Source: Euryodendron excelsum (Eukaryota; Streptophyta; Magnoliopsida; Ericales; Pentaphylacaceae). Taken from it: a stretch of DNA of 64,000 bases. The position numbers and the translations under genes were made by a program. Positions 35,441 through 47,700 of this stretch are shown one piece after another (position 1 is the first letter of the stretch; every line of letters begins with the position of its first letter). A model generated the notes under the pieces. That model worked only from the letters and a program-made list of their open reading frames with translations, was not told the DNA's origin and made no database searches. The DNA is taken from contig CM065397.1 in the NCBI GenBank assembly GCA_033060915.1, positions 35,057,501-35,121,500 of the forward strand, given 5' to 3'.

Positions 35441-36264
35441 GGCAATCCTCATGGGTGCGGTCACAACTTCTTTCAAATTTCAAATTCCTCCATATTTTCC
35501 AAATTTCAAATTCCAAAATCTTTCCAAATCTCCAATCTATTTTCAAATTTCCAATTTCAAATTTGTATTTTCAAATCTCTACTTTCGATTTCCAAAACTT
35601 TTCAATTTCAAATCTATCCAATTTCAAATCTCTTTCAAATCAAATCAAATCAAATCAATTTCTTTTCAAATTTATTTCCAAATCTATTCTCCAACTCTCT
35701 CTTATTTTGCACTTGCATCTCATGCGTCATTTTTTTTTTTCAAAAATTGTTTTTCTAAAGTGAATAGGGTGGAACATATGTTAATAAAAGACTCTCATAG
35801 GTGAATCTAGGGTAGATTGGCATGTAGGTACCGAAAGGGCGGGGTAGGGTGATGGTTTAGTGCGTCTTCCCTATACGTAACCAACCTCCGAACCTAGATC
35901 ACTGATTTCAAAGACCAAAAGGAGTTGTTTTTCAAAAGAAGGGCTAAATGTTTTCCAAAGGTTGCTAAACAACCCGTTTTCTTAAAAACCCTCTCTTGAT
36001 GTGGTCTTTTCAAAAACCTTTTCCTAAAAAACCCTAAGTGTAGTTTTCGGATTATGCTTAGTTTTTAGGTGACCTAACTCACTTTAATCAAGTTAGGTGG
36101 TGACTTCAAATCTTTCTAAAAGCTCTTTATTCAAACCCAATTTTCAATTTAAACCTAGTCGCACTCATTCTTCTAGGAGGGTGAGTTCTAACAAGAGAGT
36201 ACAACATTTTTCCCGCTTGTGTGAGTATTCCTTGAGTGCAAAAAATCTGGGCGAGACACCAATG

Positions 36265-36908
36265 AATGTGAATGCAGCTACCATTGTTACGTGACAAGAG
36301 GAGAAGGCTACCTACTCATATGTGTGAAAGCTACCATATCTTTACATTTCAATATTTTCATCATTGGAGAGGTAGGGTTGGATTTTCAAAAAAAAAACAA
36401 GATCATGGGATGAGACAGGTTTGACTTCTAAGTGTGTCAATCTGCAAGCTATTAGACATGATACACCATCCTAGATCACGCTTACACCATCCTAGATCAC
36501 GCTCAAGGTCTATATTCTCATTAGTCTCTGTGAAGTTCACACTTACACCACTACATGGTCACTAATATGGTCTTGATCATCTCACGACCAATTCTGCTCA
36601 TTTTGTGTGGTTTCGTGTATATTTGATGTTGTTCTTTACAAGCTGAGCTGCATCTTGATATTATAAATCTATATTTTCCCTACATTGATTGATCATCTTT
36701 CTATAGGGCTCCTATAATTTAAAAAGTTCAATGGTTCTGTAAAAGAAATTTTTTAGCTTTCAAGGTTTTCTTGAACTGATGGAGAAAGCTACCCATTATT
36801 TTGCCAAAGGGTGATACCAATTATCACTCAAGAGAGTCCGCCAACCCCAAAGGAAAGTCCTAGAAAAAGCTAAGAGGTCCACTAAAAAGAGTTTTTCCTT
36901 CCAACAAG
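36265..36908 (+). other. unassigned E1 interior between L7 and a copia solo LTR
   Basis: Non-coding by inspection. A 21-bp direct repeat, TACACCATCCTAGATCACGCT, occurs twice back to back at 36462-36503. No domain recognised. Confidence 0.35.
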
Positions 36909-38211
36909 TGTTGGGAATTTATACTAAAAGACATGCTTTGTGTAATAACTTTAGTATTTATTAATAAATTAGTTATTCCATTTTAATGAGAATCTGTGTG
37001 AGAAATGTTTGCAATGCGTTATTTATTTAATGATTATGCATGTGTGTCTCTTATTCTATATAGTAGATGATTTGGTGTGTAGAGTACGACTTACACACGG
37101 AAGATCAGATCATCGATTCTTATGGAATATAAGTTTATCGTTCACAGTCTTAGATGGAAATGGACACACCATCGGTAGGACTATAGTACAAGGTTTTAAT
37201 AGGTCTGTCTTGACTATGAGGAACGGTATAATTCTAACTCCTTGCACTAGTACACTTTGTGTGTATTGAACATGACTGTGTTGAGGTAATTGTTTTTATA
37301 CTGACTATATAAAACAATTAATACCTCATGATTATTATAAGTGCTTATGCTCTTAATCCTAATATAATAAATAGACACGTGCATGTAGTATTTATTGTTT
37401 TCATTCACAGAAGAGTGAGATTTTTTGTGCGTCAATAAACTGAGTGAGTTGGACAATAACATTACGTGTATGGTGAATATTTATTATTGATGGAATCCAC
37501 GTCCCCGTATAGGGATTGATGATACCCCCTTAAGGAAGCTTATAAGTTTTGATTATGTCAAACCTTGCAGGTGGATTATGAATCCGACATATCAAAAAGT
37601 TGAGTGGAAGGTCTCAAGAAATTAAATAAGTCTATTAAATTTAATTGTCAGTAATTTAATTTAATAGACGGGTATCTGTAATCTTAACGTGGGAAGATAA
37701 ATAAGCATTTAATAATATAGAGCTCGAAATATAATTTCTAGTATAACAGGGAGTGCAATTATAATTCGTTAGTGGTATAAATTATAATTTACATAAATAA
37801 GGATTAATCCTGGTTGGATTAGGAGTCCTTATTTGCATAGAAAGCCCTAGTTATACTAATCCTATGGTCCATATTGTAGCCTCTATATATACGCGCTGTA
37901 AGAGCTACTAGGGTTACACTCTGCACATAATTGAGAGATACACGTTTTTGTGAGGAAGAGAAACCCTAACAGTGGCGAGCCCACTCTCTGTAGAGCAAGG
38001 CATGTATAAGAAATACAGTAGAAGTCTGAAAGTAGAGTTCGAGCGGTTGCTTCGTGTTTAGTGCTGATTCTTGTTATTTGGGATCAAACCAGAGAGATCT
38101 AAAAGGTATGATTCTAATCACATAGATTAGGCTATGCTAATCAGATCAGAATTTTTGGTAGTATGCGTATACACTATAGCTAAGTCGTGGGAAATTCCGC
38201 AGTCCCCAACA
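36909..38211 (+). mobile_element. copia-type solo LTR, 1.3 kb
   Basis: It starts TGTTGGGAATTTATAC and ends CAGTCCCCAACA, with TGTTGGG/CCCAACA inverted ends. Perfect ACAAG duplications lie at 36904-36908 and 38212-38216. A TATATATA box at 37884 suits plus orientation. Termini and length match copia elements such as the Angela/Tork group. No PBS or PPT adjoins it. It is unrelated to the SIRE-type LTR at 6317. Confidence 0.88.
37884..37891 (+). promoter_or_regulatory. TATA box of the copia solo LTR
   Basis: TATATATA in CCTCTATATATACGCG, about 325 bp before the LTR end, a plausible U3/R position. Confidence 0.5.
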
Positions 38212-38216
38212 ACAAG

Positions 38217-39339
38217 AGAGTGGAGAAAATAATCCAATAGGTTAAGTCTCTGAATGATGCAAGCACTATCACATCCCAACAAGAAAAGGACAGAACCAGA
38301 AAGGGAAACCGCAAGAAAAGAACAGAAATTCAAAAGACTGTCTGATTCTGGAGTGAACGTGAACCTTGGGGCAACCCTCGGGGTATGCATACATTTTCAT
38401 TCACATATAAAAATTGTGCATTTTATCAAAATAGAATTGGCATAGATAAACTGTCATTGTATAAAACTTTCTCTACGTCTCTATCTTAAACAGGAATCAA
38501 GGAATGGGGCAAAGCACAAAAAGGAGCTAAAGTCACCTCGTAACCAACTAAGCAAGCTCAAACAATCTTCGATACCGAAACATGCCTTAGAAAGCTTGGG
38601 TTTCCATCACAGCCGACAAGAAATAGAGAAGGGGCCAGCAAGCCACCCTTGACCTCCCAATCAACCCAAATCAACCTTTTTCAAACAATAAAAACTGGGG
38701 CAATACCACACCCTACTCCTCTTATTCAATTCAAACTATTCGATCCATTCAAGAAGAACTAACCAAAGATGTTTGACCTTCCAAATACCTTAAACTTTGC
38801 AAAAGAGACCTCACCCCCTTCGTAAAACCAGTTCAAGACACTCAACTTCCGAGAAGCAAAATCCCTCTAGAAACAAGTTAGCAAGAATCCTATCATGCCC
38901 GCTATAGTCAGAACTCAACAGTTAAGCCAACACCATGCTTTCCCACCTCAAGAGATACCAACCAAAGATAGACCAATGTCCTCTCCTTCAAACTTCAAGA
39001 ATCTCCAACATGAAATAGTCTCCCATGGTGCCCCATGCTCAAGGTGAAGGTACATTTCTTATCAAACCAAATCAGTATTTTCCAAAAATAAAAGCCCTTG
39101 CTTTCTCTCAAGGTCAAAAAATTTTCAAAAAAGTTCCAATTTCAAAAGCGATTTCTGTCAATTTCAAAAATCAATTATCAAAATTCCAAAATTACTTTCA
39201 AAACTATCTCGACAAAGTAAAAAGGTTTCAACTTCAAGAAGATAAAAGCTCTTGCTTTCTTTTTTAAATTCAAAATCCATTTTCAAAAGTCAAACCAGTT
39301 TTTCAAAAATTTTCTTCAAAAAGCTTCAAATTTTCAATC
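38217..39339 (+). other. E1 3' interior, non-repetitive part
   Basis: No pol domain found. A possible small intron (GT at 38385, T-rich tract and CAG at 38491-38493) is visible but unsupported otherwise. The 63-residue open frame at 38254-38445 is Lys/Arg/Glu-rich and unrecognised. The sequence grades into the tandem arrays that follow. Confidence 0.35.
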
Positions 39340-40100
39340 TTGAGTCAAAATGAATTTTCTACACATTTTGTCCAAGTTTCAAGGCAAAAGAATTTCATTT
39401 TGCTTCTAAATATTTTCAGTCTTGAGTCAAAATGAATTTTATACACAGCTTGTCCAAGTTTCACGGCAAAAAGAATTTCCTACACATTTTGCTTCTAGAA
39501 ATTTTCAGTCTTGAGTTAAAATAAATTTTCTACACACTTTGTCCAACTTTCAAGGCAAAACAAATTTCCAATACGTTTTGCTTCCAGAAATTTTTTATTT
39601 TGAGTCAAAATGAATTTTCTACACATTTTTTTCAAGTTTCAATTCAAAACAAATTTTCTATACGTTTTGCTATGCAAAATGAATTTCCTACACATTTTAT
39701 CTAAATTTCAAGTCAAAACGAATTTTCTACATGTTTTGCCTGACAAAATAAATTTCCTACACACTTTGTCCAAGTTCAAGTTAAAACCAATTTTCTACAT
39801 GTTTTACCTAACAAAATGAATTTTCTACACATTTTGTTCAAGTTCAAGTGAAAACAAAATTTCTACACGTTTTGGCTGACAAAATGAATTTGCAACATAT
39901 TTTATCCAAATTTCAAGTCAAAACAAATTTTCTACACGTTTTGCTTGACAAAATAAATTTCCTACACATTTTTTTCAAGTTTCAAGTCTGAATGAATTTT
40001 CTACACGTTTTGTCCAATTTTCAAGTCAGAACGAACTTCCTACATATTTTGTCTGTCAAAATGAAATTTTCACACATTTTGTCCAAGTTTCAAAACAAAA
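39340..40100 (+). repeat. E1 3' tandem array A (TGAATTTTCTACACATTTTG)
   Basis: Repeated AATGAATTTTCTACACATTTTG plus a TCCAAGTTTCAAGTC-type segment. Early units are spaced about 83-91 bp (for example about 39349, 39432, 39523, 39610). Later units are shorter, alternating ACATTTTGTCC and ACGTTTTGCCTGACA halves with a period near 70 bp. Such arrays between coding region and PPT are known in the hypervariable 3' region of Tat/Ogre elements. Confidence 0.8.
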
Positions 40101-40520
40101 TGGTTTCTAAACTTTTTTCTTCAAAAATTTTATTTCAAATCAATCGGTTTTCTAAACTTTTTCTTTCAAAAAGTTTCAATCCAAATCAAATTCAAGGTTT
40201 TCTACAACTCTTTCCTTCAAAACGTTTCAATTCAAATCAAATTCAAGGTTTTCTTCAACTTTTTCCTTCAAATAGTTTTAATCCAATTCAAATTCAATGT
40301 TTTCTATAACTTTTTCCATCAAAAAGTTTCAATTCAAATTAAATTCAAGATTTTCTAAATTTTCCCTTCAAAAAGTTTCAATTCGAGATTTTCTAAGCTT
40401 TTTTCTTTCAAAAAGTTTTAATTCTAGGTTTTCTAAACTTTTTCCTTCAAAAAGTTTGTTTCAAATCAATCTCGATTTTCTAAAATTTTTTCCTTAAAAA
40501 AGTTCAAGTCCAATTCAAAC
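40100..40520 (+). repeat. E1 3' tandem array B (about 57-bp units)
   Basis: Units of TTTTCCTTCAAAAAGTTTCAATTCAAATCAAATTCAAGGTTTTCT type, repeated about six times with decay. They follow directly on array A and precede the PPT by about 300 bp. Confidence 0.75.
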
Positions 40521-40810
40521 CTCCGATTTCCTAAGCTTTCCTCGTCAAAAGCCCCATTTCAAATCAAGTTTTTAGGTTTTCCTAACTTTTTCAATTGAAG
40601 TCAAGTTTCTAGATTTTTCAAACCTTTACCTTTAAAAAGTTCCAATTCCAATCAATTTTAAAACCTTGAATCCCCCCCTCCCCCTGAAGGAATGTCATGC
40701 CAGTTCAAGTAACTAGATTCCAAATTCCAACTATTTCATTCCCCTCCGACCGCTTTACGGTCAACAAGGAACTCTTACTTTATCGTTTTCTGTCTTTGAC
40801 AAGCAAAGAT

Positions 40811-40823
40811 AGAAAAAGAGGGG
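40811..40823 (+). other. polypurine tract of E1
   Basis: AGAAAAAGAGGGG followed by CATC and the LTR start TGTAAGTACC at 40828. It marks the 3' LTR of a plus-strand element and pairs with the 5' LTR at 15894. Confidence 0.85.
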
Positions 40824-40827
40824 CATC

Positions 40828-43800
40828 TGTAAGTACCCCATTTTTTCTCGCTCAATAATCTCGGGCTCGACCAAACCCACTTTCAAATGCTATAACACAT
40901 TCAAACTTAAACCGACCATCTAAACTTTAGTCCTGTTAACCAACTGCTTCCTGAGCTCGTCGGGCCTACTTGAAGCCAAATAACCAAAATACCCCAGAGG
41001 CATCATTCCAGTCCAATTCAATCTGGCACACTCTTTAAGAGGATACCTAAGTCCTCAGAAAGGTAAGTCCACCCCTTCCAAGATAGTCCTAGATAATCCG
41101 GCATGCTCAAAATGCCATTCCAATAGATTTTGAGCCCGTTCCGAGGTCTCTTGGTACAAATGACCGTTTTGTCCCTGGTAGGCCGGTCATCTTTTTCAAC
41201 CACTCTAGCTTTGGGTATCAAATCGGTAACCCCCAGAGACATTCTCCGAAGTGTCCCCAACCTCCAAACCCCCTTCTAGTCATTTTTAGACTCGTTCTAG
41301 TATTTTTCGATCCAAAATACCATTTTTCCCCTAGTGGGCCAATTAACCCTTTCAACCACACCAATTCTAGATGTCAAACTCGGTAATCCTCCAGAACACT
41401 CTTAATAGCGTTTCCAACCTTTGAATGCTATAAATAAATTTTTGGTACCTTTTCGATCTTAGAACACTCTTAGTGGCTGGGAGCCACTAAGAGTGACGCC
41501 TAAATCTTTGCCTTACAGCCCAAGGTTGAATCAAATCTCAAAGATCACTACAATATAGCGATGAGTGGTGCCAACCCAAAAAGTGGCTAGGTGCCAAACC
41601 AAAAATTGGCTAGAAGTGGTGCCACCTCCTAACTTTTGCCTATAAATACAGACCACCCCTGAGGGCATTCTAGGTCCAAAAAATCACAAAGAAACACGGC
41701 CTCTCTCAAGATAGCCTCCGAAATCCTCCCAAAACCCTAGTTCTCCCCAAGGTTCAAGCCCATTCTAAACCCTAGCCCCCAACCACCATTGGAGGCCATC
41801 TTCAGCCCTTTCGAAGCTCTCAAAGCTCTCTCAAGTCCAAGGCAAAGTCTCCGTAAAAGCTTCAAGGACGTTCAAAGATAAGTTAGGATTTCTCTTTAAA
41901 TTTTGTAAACCCCCCTCTCTTTTATTCCTCCTAGTCCACTTGAACTATTCTCTATTTTACTCCCCATCATCTACCCCCTTCTTTTGCATGCTTGAAACAA
42001 GAGGACCTTAGGTCCATGCCTAGGGGAAGCTTTGGGGAGATCATCATGTTGAAGGTCTTCCTTTAGCCTAACCAATCATGGTATGGTCTTGAGGCCCCTT
42101 GCAATGTGGTGAAGCCTTCAACCTTGTATGTTCATATCCCTATTGCATTATAATTGTCATGTTCATACATTATTCTTATTTTCAAACTCACAACCCTAGG
42201 GTGATTCTAACCTCATCATGGTTAGGATTTCCCTAGGAAAGTGACATATTCAAAGGGACCATCAATGTCTACATTAAGCCTCAGTTTGTTTTCAAAATCA
42301 CAACCCTAAAGTGGTTCTAGCCTTTTTGTAGCCAGGATCGCTTTAGGAAAGTGGCATATTCAAGGAGGCCTCCAAAGGCAACATTAGGGTTTTAAGCCCT
42401 AAAACACCTCTCTGAAAACCTTTTATTTTATTTTTTTAAAACCCCTTTAATATTCAAGCGCTTTTTCCAAAATTGGTCCAAGTGTTGTTTTCTTGAAGTC
42501 CTAGGAATCCATGTCTAGGAAAGTCCTTTCTTGTCCCATAACTTCATTCTTGCATCATTGCATCAAAATGGATTTTCAAATCATAGTTACATCATGTTTT
42601 CTAAAAAATTACACAGTTCTCTTCAGTTATTTCCAAGCCATTGTCACATAAAATCATAGTTTTTCAAACCAAAAGATTTCACATAAAATTATACCTTTTC
42701 TAAGTCAAACCCTTCCTATTTCAAATCAAATCAAATCTTTTCATTTTGAAAACCAAACAAAATCTTCAAAACTTTCCTAAAATAAAACTTTTTTTTTTCA
42801 AAACTTTCCAAAAATATAACTTTCCTTTTTCAACTAAAAATCGTATCTTTCCATATTGCATCAAATCAAATCCTTTTTACTTCAAGGCATCCATCCAAAC
42901 CCTAGATGGTCCAAACCCTAGGTCAACCTAACTCTAGTTAGTCCAACCCTAGGTTAACCTAACCTTAGGTTGCCTGAGCCCTAAGTTTACCTAACCTATC
43001 ATAGGAGGCTTCAAGATTGCAACTTTAGAACTCTTTTTCAAACTCCAATTTAAACCCAAAAATATTTTAAAAAGCTCTTTCAAACTTGTCTCCATCTAAA
43101 ATGGGTAGATACTTGTCATTTTTCAAAACTGTTTTCAAAAATGATTTCGAAAACTCACAACCCTAAGGTTATCCTAACTCTTTTATGGTTAGGGTTGCCT
43201 AAGGAAAGTGATACATCAAGTGAGACCTATATGGTTCACTTTAGGGTTCCTAAACCCTCAACATTCTTCAAAAACATTTTCCAAAAACTATTTTCAAATA
43301 GTACACTCTTGACTCAATCCTGAACCTTCCTCTGGTTAGGGTTGCTCAAAGTAAAGTGAGATATTCAAACCCTAAGGGAAGTTTCTAACCCCTTTTTCTA
43401 AATTGTTTTCCTAAACCCATGGTCTTAAGGGAGTATAGTTCCAATATAACTAACCTCTCAAAGGCAATGAAACATCAACATACCTTTCATACGGTACATA
43501 AGATGCAATTTTCAAAAACCTATTCGAGACAAGTTCATAAGAGCTTTTACAAGTCAAAATCCAACCTTCAAAAACTTTAAATTTATGTTTCTAAAAACAT
43601 TCCAACATCCAATTTCAAATCAAAATTCTCTTGAGTTCAAATTTCATAACATTCCAAGACTCCCACGAGTCTCCTTTCAGTTGAACCCTAGTCTGAACTA
43701 CGACTGACCTATTTCTCACCAAACGAGATACGTAGACAACCTTCATGGGTGCAGTCATAATCCCTTGTCAAAATCAAATACCCCCTTTTAAAATCTAACC

Positions 43801-43910
43801 CCAAGTTTCTTTCAAGTTTTCTACAAATTGCATCATGCATTCATACATCCAAAAAGTGATGACAACACAGTTTTGAAAACCTTTTTAAATGGACATAATG
43901 GACTAATTAG
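40828..43910 (+). mobile_element. 3' LTR of Ogre-like element E1, left part (L8)
   Basis: It starts TGTAAGTACCCCATTTTTTC directly after the PPT. It has a TATA box at 41641, the conserved block near 41985-42140, the AACCCTAGG-motif run (42897-42990) shared with L3, and a GACCTATTTCTCACCAAACGAGATACGTAGAC block (about 43705-43740). At 43910 it is cut by E3; the remainder should lie right of the window. This subfamily lacks the 81-bp units and carries more AACCCTAGG-type motifs. Confidence 0.87.
41641..41648 (+). promoter_or_regulatory. TATA box of E1 3' LTR
   Basis: TATAAATA in GCCTATAAATACAGACC, same relative position as in the other LTRs. Confidence 0.7.
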
Positions 43911-45399
43911 TGTAAGCACCCCATTTTTGCCCGCTTGGCAGCCTCTAGTCCATCCAGACTTGAGTTCAAGTCAATATGGATACATTCCAGTTCAAACTAG
44001 TTTTATAGACTGTCGCACCCCAGTTTTTGGGTGTCAAAGGTCCTTTCGGCTTGGAGACCAAAAGCATAGAACTCTGTCACTAGAACTTATCCTTTTAGAA
44101 GGACAAGTGCGACTAGGTTTGAAAATTGGTTTGACTAAGGACTCTTCAGAAAAATAGGAGTCGCCACCTAACTTGATTAAGGTAAGTTAGGTCATCTAAA
44201 ATTAAGTGTTAATCCGAAAATTAAACTTAGGGTTTCTGGAAAAGATTTTGGAAACTCCCTCAAGGGAGGGTTTTTTAAGAAAATAGGTTGTTTGGCAACC
44301 TTTGGAAAGATTTAAACCCTTTTTTGAAAATAACTCCATTTTGGTCTTTTGAAAGCAGAAATCTATGGTTTGGGGGTTGGTTATGTGCAAGGAAGATATC
44401 CTAAAATCATCACCCTACCCTGCCTTTTCGGTACCTACATGTCTAATCACCTTTTTGTTCACTCACTAGAATAACCGGTTTCCATTGTCTACTTAATATC
44501 CACTTTAGAACTTTGAAAATGGGGTTTAGTCATCACTTTTCGAATTGCAAATTTTGGAAGGAGTTTGAAAACATGGGAGTTTTGAATCAATTTGAGATAG
44601 AAACTTTGAATTGGTAGAAACTTTTGAAAAGGGGATTGTAGTTGAAATAGAAGTTATGACCGCACCATTTTAGGTTGCCTACGTATCTCATTTGGTGAGA
44701 ATCAGGTCAATCATAGTTCGAGCAAGAGCCCAATGGAAAATAGGCACGTTAGGGTCTTTAGAAAGTTTGAAGACACTTTGAGGTCCTTGGGAAAGTTGGA
44801 AGACACTTTGAGGTCTTTGGAAAAGTTTGAAGACACTTTGAGGTCTATGGAAAGAGAGAACTTGAGAGCTTTGATTTGAGATCGGGTAGTAGAGTGTTTT
44901 GAAATAGAACTTTGAAAATCTTGAAAGGGGGTTTTGAAATGTTTTGAAATGTATTTGGAACGACTCGTGGGAGTTTTGAAAGTCCTTTCGAAATAACTTA
45001 AAGGAGTTTTGAAAATGTTTTGAGGTTTTATTTTGAAGGTCTCGAATATAAAGTTTGGAAGGGTTGAAAAGCTTCTTGAAAGAGGTCTTTGAAAATACCT
45101 AGGAGCTTTGGAACCCTTATATGGACAACCTTGGAGGTTATTCTTGATATATCACTTTCCTTTGGAATCCTTAACCATAAAAGGGGTAGGGTCACTTTAG
45201 GTTGGTGAGTCTTTGAGAAACACGTATGGAAATACTTTGAAGATGGGATGTGGGAACATTTAAAGAGGTTATTGAGTTGGCTTTTTGAAATCTCACGAGA
45301 GTAGGAGGTTTTGGAAAAGCGGGTTGTGAAAATAGTTTTAAATAGAAAGGTCATTTGAAAAGGGGGTCCATGAGTTGGAACCTTGAAGCATACTAACCT

Positions 45400-45640
45400 A
45401 GATTGAGTTGGCCTAAGGGGAAGGGTGACCTAAGGTTGGGTTAACCTAAGGTTAAGGTGACCTAGGGTTAACTAACTAAGGTTGGGCTAACCAAAGGTTA
45501 AGGTAACCTAGGGCTAACTAACTCGAGTTAGGTTAATCTAGGGTTGGTCAATTAGGGTCAAGTTAACCTAAGGTTGGATAACTAGGGTCAAGTTAACCTA
45601 GGGTTGGACTACTAGGGTCAAGTTAACCTAGAGTTGAGTT
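45400..45640 (-). repeat. AACCTAGGGTTAA-type motif run of L10
   Basis: Irregular repeats of GGTTAACCTAAGGTTGGG, TAACCTAGGGTTG and AGGGTCAAGTTAACCTAG over about 240 bp. Related runs occur in L3 (14450-14520) and L8 (42897-42990). The motif resembles but is not the plant telomere repeat. Confidence 0.7.
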
Positions 45641-46888
45641 GGAAGATGGTTTTGAAATGTGGTTTAATGCATTTTTGAAGGAGTTTTGAAAAAACAAATC
45701 ATGCTATGCTAAGGACTTTGGTTGACAACCCTTTTGAAGATCATTTCCATGAAAATTTTGACTCTAGCTAAGAGTATGGTTTGTAAGGTTAGTGTTTGGA
45801 GACCACTCTAAAGAAGGTTTCCTCATGACCATTATAACCATTGTCTTGACAAGAGTATAGGGTCTAAAAATCAACATGATGATGATAACATTTTGAAGCA
45901 CAATTTTTAAAGAAAAAATGGAGAGAATGAATTTTTGGAAAAACATTTTTTGGAAAAGGATTTTGAAAACCATTTTTAAAGGAAACCATTCCAACAAGAG
46001 AGGGTTCCTATGGCCAAATAAAAGGGAGACCACTCAAGAGAGGGCTTCATGGGGCCATTCCAACCACTAAACTTAAGAGAATGGAAGCCTTGGAATTTAG
46101 AAAGTTAGAAAACAATTCTTATGCAAGTTGAAATGCAATGGTGCAAAAGTGTGAGTTAGAGGTTAGTAAGGGGATTTTCTAAGGCATGATTCCTAAGGTA
46201 TCATTCTAAACTTCAAGGAGCCAACTCTTGGAACTATTGTGAGAGGGGCATTGAACTTGAAATTGACATGGAAATAAGAAATAATGCAAACTTCGTAGAA
46301 CATGATTATAAATAGGAAAATGAGGCCAAGCACACAAAACATGATTCAAAATAGCAAAATGCAAGGGGTCCTGGATACATTTAAGGCTTTAAGCTATACC
46401 ACATAAACAAGGGGCTCCTAGGCCATACCATCTTAAAGTAGGCTAGTGAGAGATCCCCTTACACGGTGGCTCCAACTAGCTTTCCTCTATACATGAACTA
46501 AGAGCCCTCTTGGCTCAAGCATGCAAGAAAGGGGGATTGAAGATGGGAATTAAAATAGAGAATAGCCTAAGTAGGCTAGGAGGGAGAGGAGAAGAATCGG
46601 AGAAGACAAAAATGTAAAAGAGATACCACATTTTACCTTCAACACACTTGTAGTCTTCTATAGAGGCCTTGAATTGAACTTGAATGACTTCAATAAGGCT
46701 TGAAGGGCTGGAAGGGAGTGTTTAATGGTGTATAAGGCTATGTAGGTGATGTGTATAGGCTAAAGGGAGGTGGAATCTAGCCTAAGTGTTGGAGGAGTGG
46801 AATATATGTAGAGATTTGAGGTTCTGGAGTAGTTTTAGCACAGCTTTGCATCAATTTCGGAGTTGGAATATGCAAGGGGGAGTGCTAG

Positions 46889-46896
46889 TATTTATA
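46889..46896 (-). promoter_or_regulatory. TATA box of L10
   Basis: TATTTATA on the plus strand, in TAGTATTTATAGAC. No GGCGCC cluster is recognisable upstream in this subfamily copy. Confidence 0.6.
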
Positions 46897-47259
46897 GACA
46901 ATCTAGAACAGCACATGCACCTGGCCAAAATTTGCCCTGACGCATGTAGCACATATGCCAGTACTGTTCCATTACCAGAATGCCACGTGACACCCATTGT
47001 ACTAGTTAAACCCTGACGATTGATCAAACTTTAGTCAATTTAATAAAAATCTAGGTGCATGTAGCATACACTTCGTCACTGGGAATGTTCGTTTAAACTT
47101 TGTTTCGATAATTGAGCCAACCAGGAAGGTTTCGGGGGAATTGGCTGCACCCACAATGTTCTCCTAGGGTTTCTCATGAACTTTCATATTTTTGAAAAGT
47201 TTGAATTGCGTTCGGGAGCGCGGGATATCATTTGGGAAGCGTGTATAAAAGGACATCTT

Positions 47260-47700
47260 TGCAGAGCGTCTGTGATACGCTCCGTAGGGGTTCGAAAGTA
47301 GCTATTTTTGTATCGCATGATCAAGGCCTTCGGGAAATAATCTCCTCGATCGGACTATACCGATGGAAAGTACTATAGAAGTACTTTTAGGAATTCCCTA
47401 ATTTACGCATTTCTCAAGTCGTTTGACGGTGCGTTTCAACCAGGAAATTGGAGAAAAAGTTAACCTTAGCGAAGCGTTTGCGAGACGCTCTAGGGGTTAC
47501 TAGAAGTTATAGTTTTTGCACCGTACGATGAAGGGCTTTAGGAAGTGATCTATCCGATCGAGCCGTATCGATGGAAAGACCTATGGATGAGGTTTTGGGA
47601 ATTCTATGGTTTACGCATTTCTCGAGTCATTTGACGGTGCGTCATAACCAGGAAATCGGGAGAAAAGGCAATTTTGGCGGAGCGTCTGTGAGATGCTCCA
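47260..47700 (-). repeat. 208-bp tandem repeat in the upstream region of L10
   Basis: TTTGACGGTGCGT occurs at 47422 and 47630 (208 bp apart), with matching flanks (ACGCATTTCTC before, CCAGGAAAT after). An inverted motif AGCGTCTGTGA...ACGCTC recurs three times, at about 47265, 47475 and 47680. About two units are present. Confidence 0.75.

Larger units (their letters stand above)
31305..36259 (+). mobile_element. Ogre-like solo LTR (L7), plus strand
   Basis: It starts TGTAAGCACCCCATTTTTG and ends AATCTGGGCGAGACA. Perfect CCAAT duplications flank it (31300-31304 and 36260-36264). Length is 4,955 bp. Modules in order: about two 81-bp units (31505-31700), 157-bp units (31929-32243), GGCGCC cluster (32628-32725), TATA box (32738), conserved block (33170-33320), TTTCCTAAA-like domain (33580-35440), GGATACGTAGGCAATCC block (about 35433), LTR end. 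No PBS follows, which confirms a solo LTR. Confidence 0.92.

Noticed and set aside
33384..35804. Many small Phe/Ser/Lys/Asn-rich open frames
   Set aside because: Composition artefacts of the TTTCCTAAA-type domain; same in 8271-8869, 16963-17217, 25202-25480, 49631-49906 and 54760-55041 on the LTR sense strand.
38254..38445. Short basic open frame as a possible host gene
   Set aside because: 63 residues, no recognised domain, lies inside the E1 interior between a copia solo LTR and the 3' arrays.
39610..40497. Open frames with repeated MNFLH...KFQ and FPSKSFN motifs
   Set aside because: Translations of tandem arrays A and B of the E1 3' region; no gene family and no start or stop logic.
45400..45640. 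Telomere-like AACCCTA motifs (also 14450-14520, 42897-42990, 62090-62150)
   Set aside because: Spacing and sequence are irregular (AACCTAGG, GGTCAACC) and they occur at equivalent positions within LTRs, so they are LTR motifs rather than interstitial telomere arrays.
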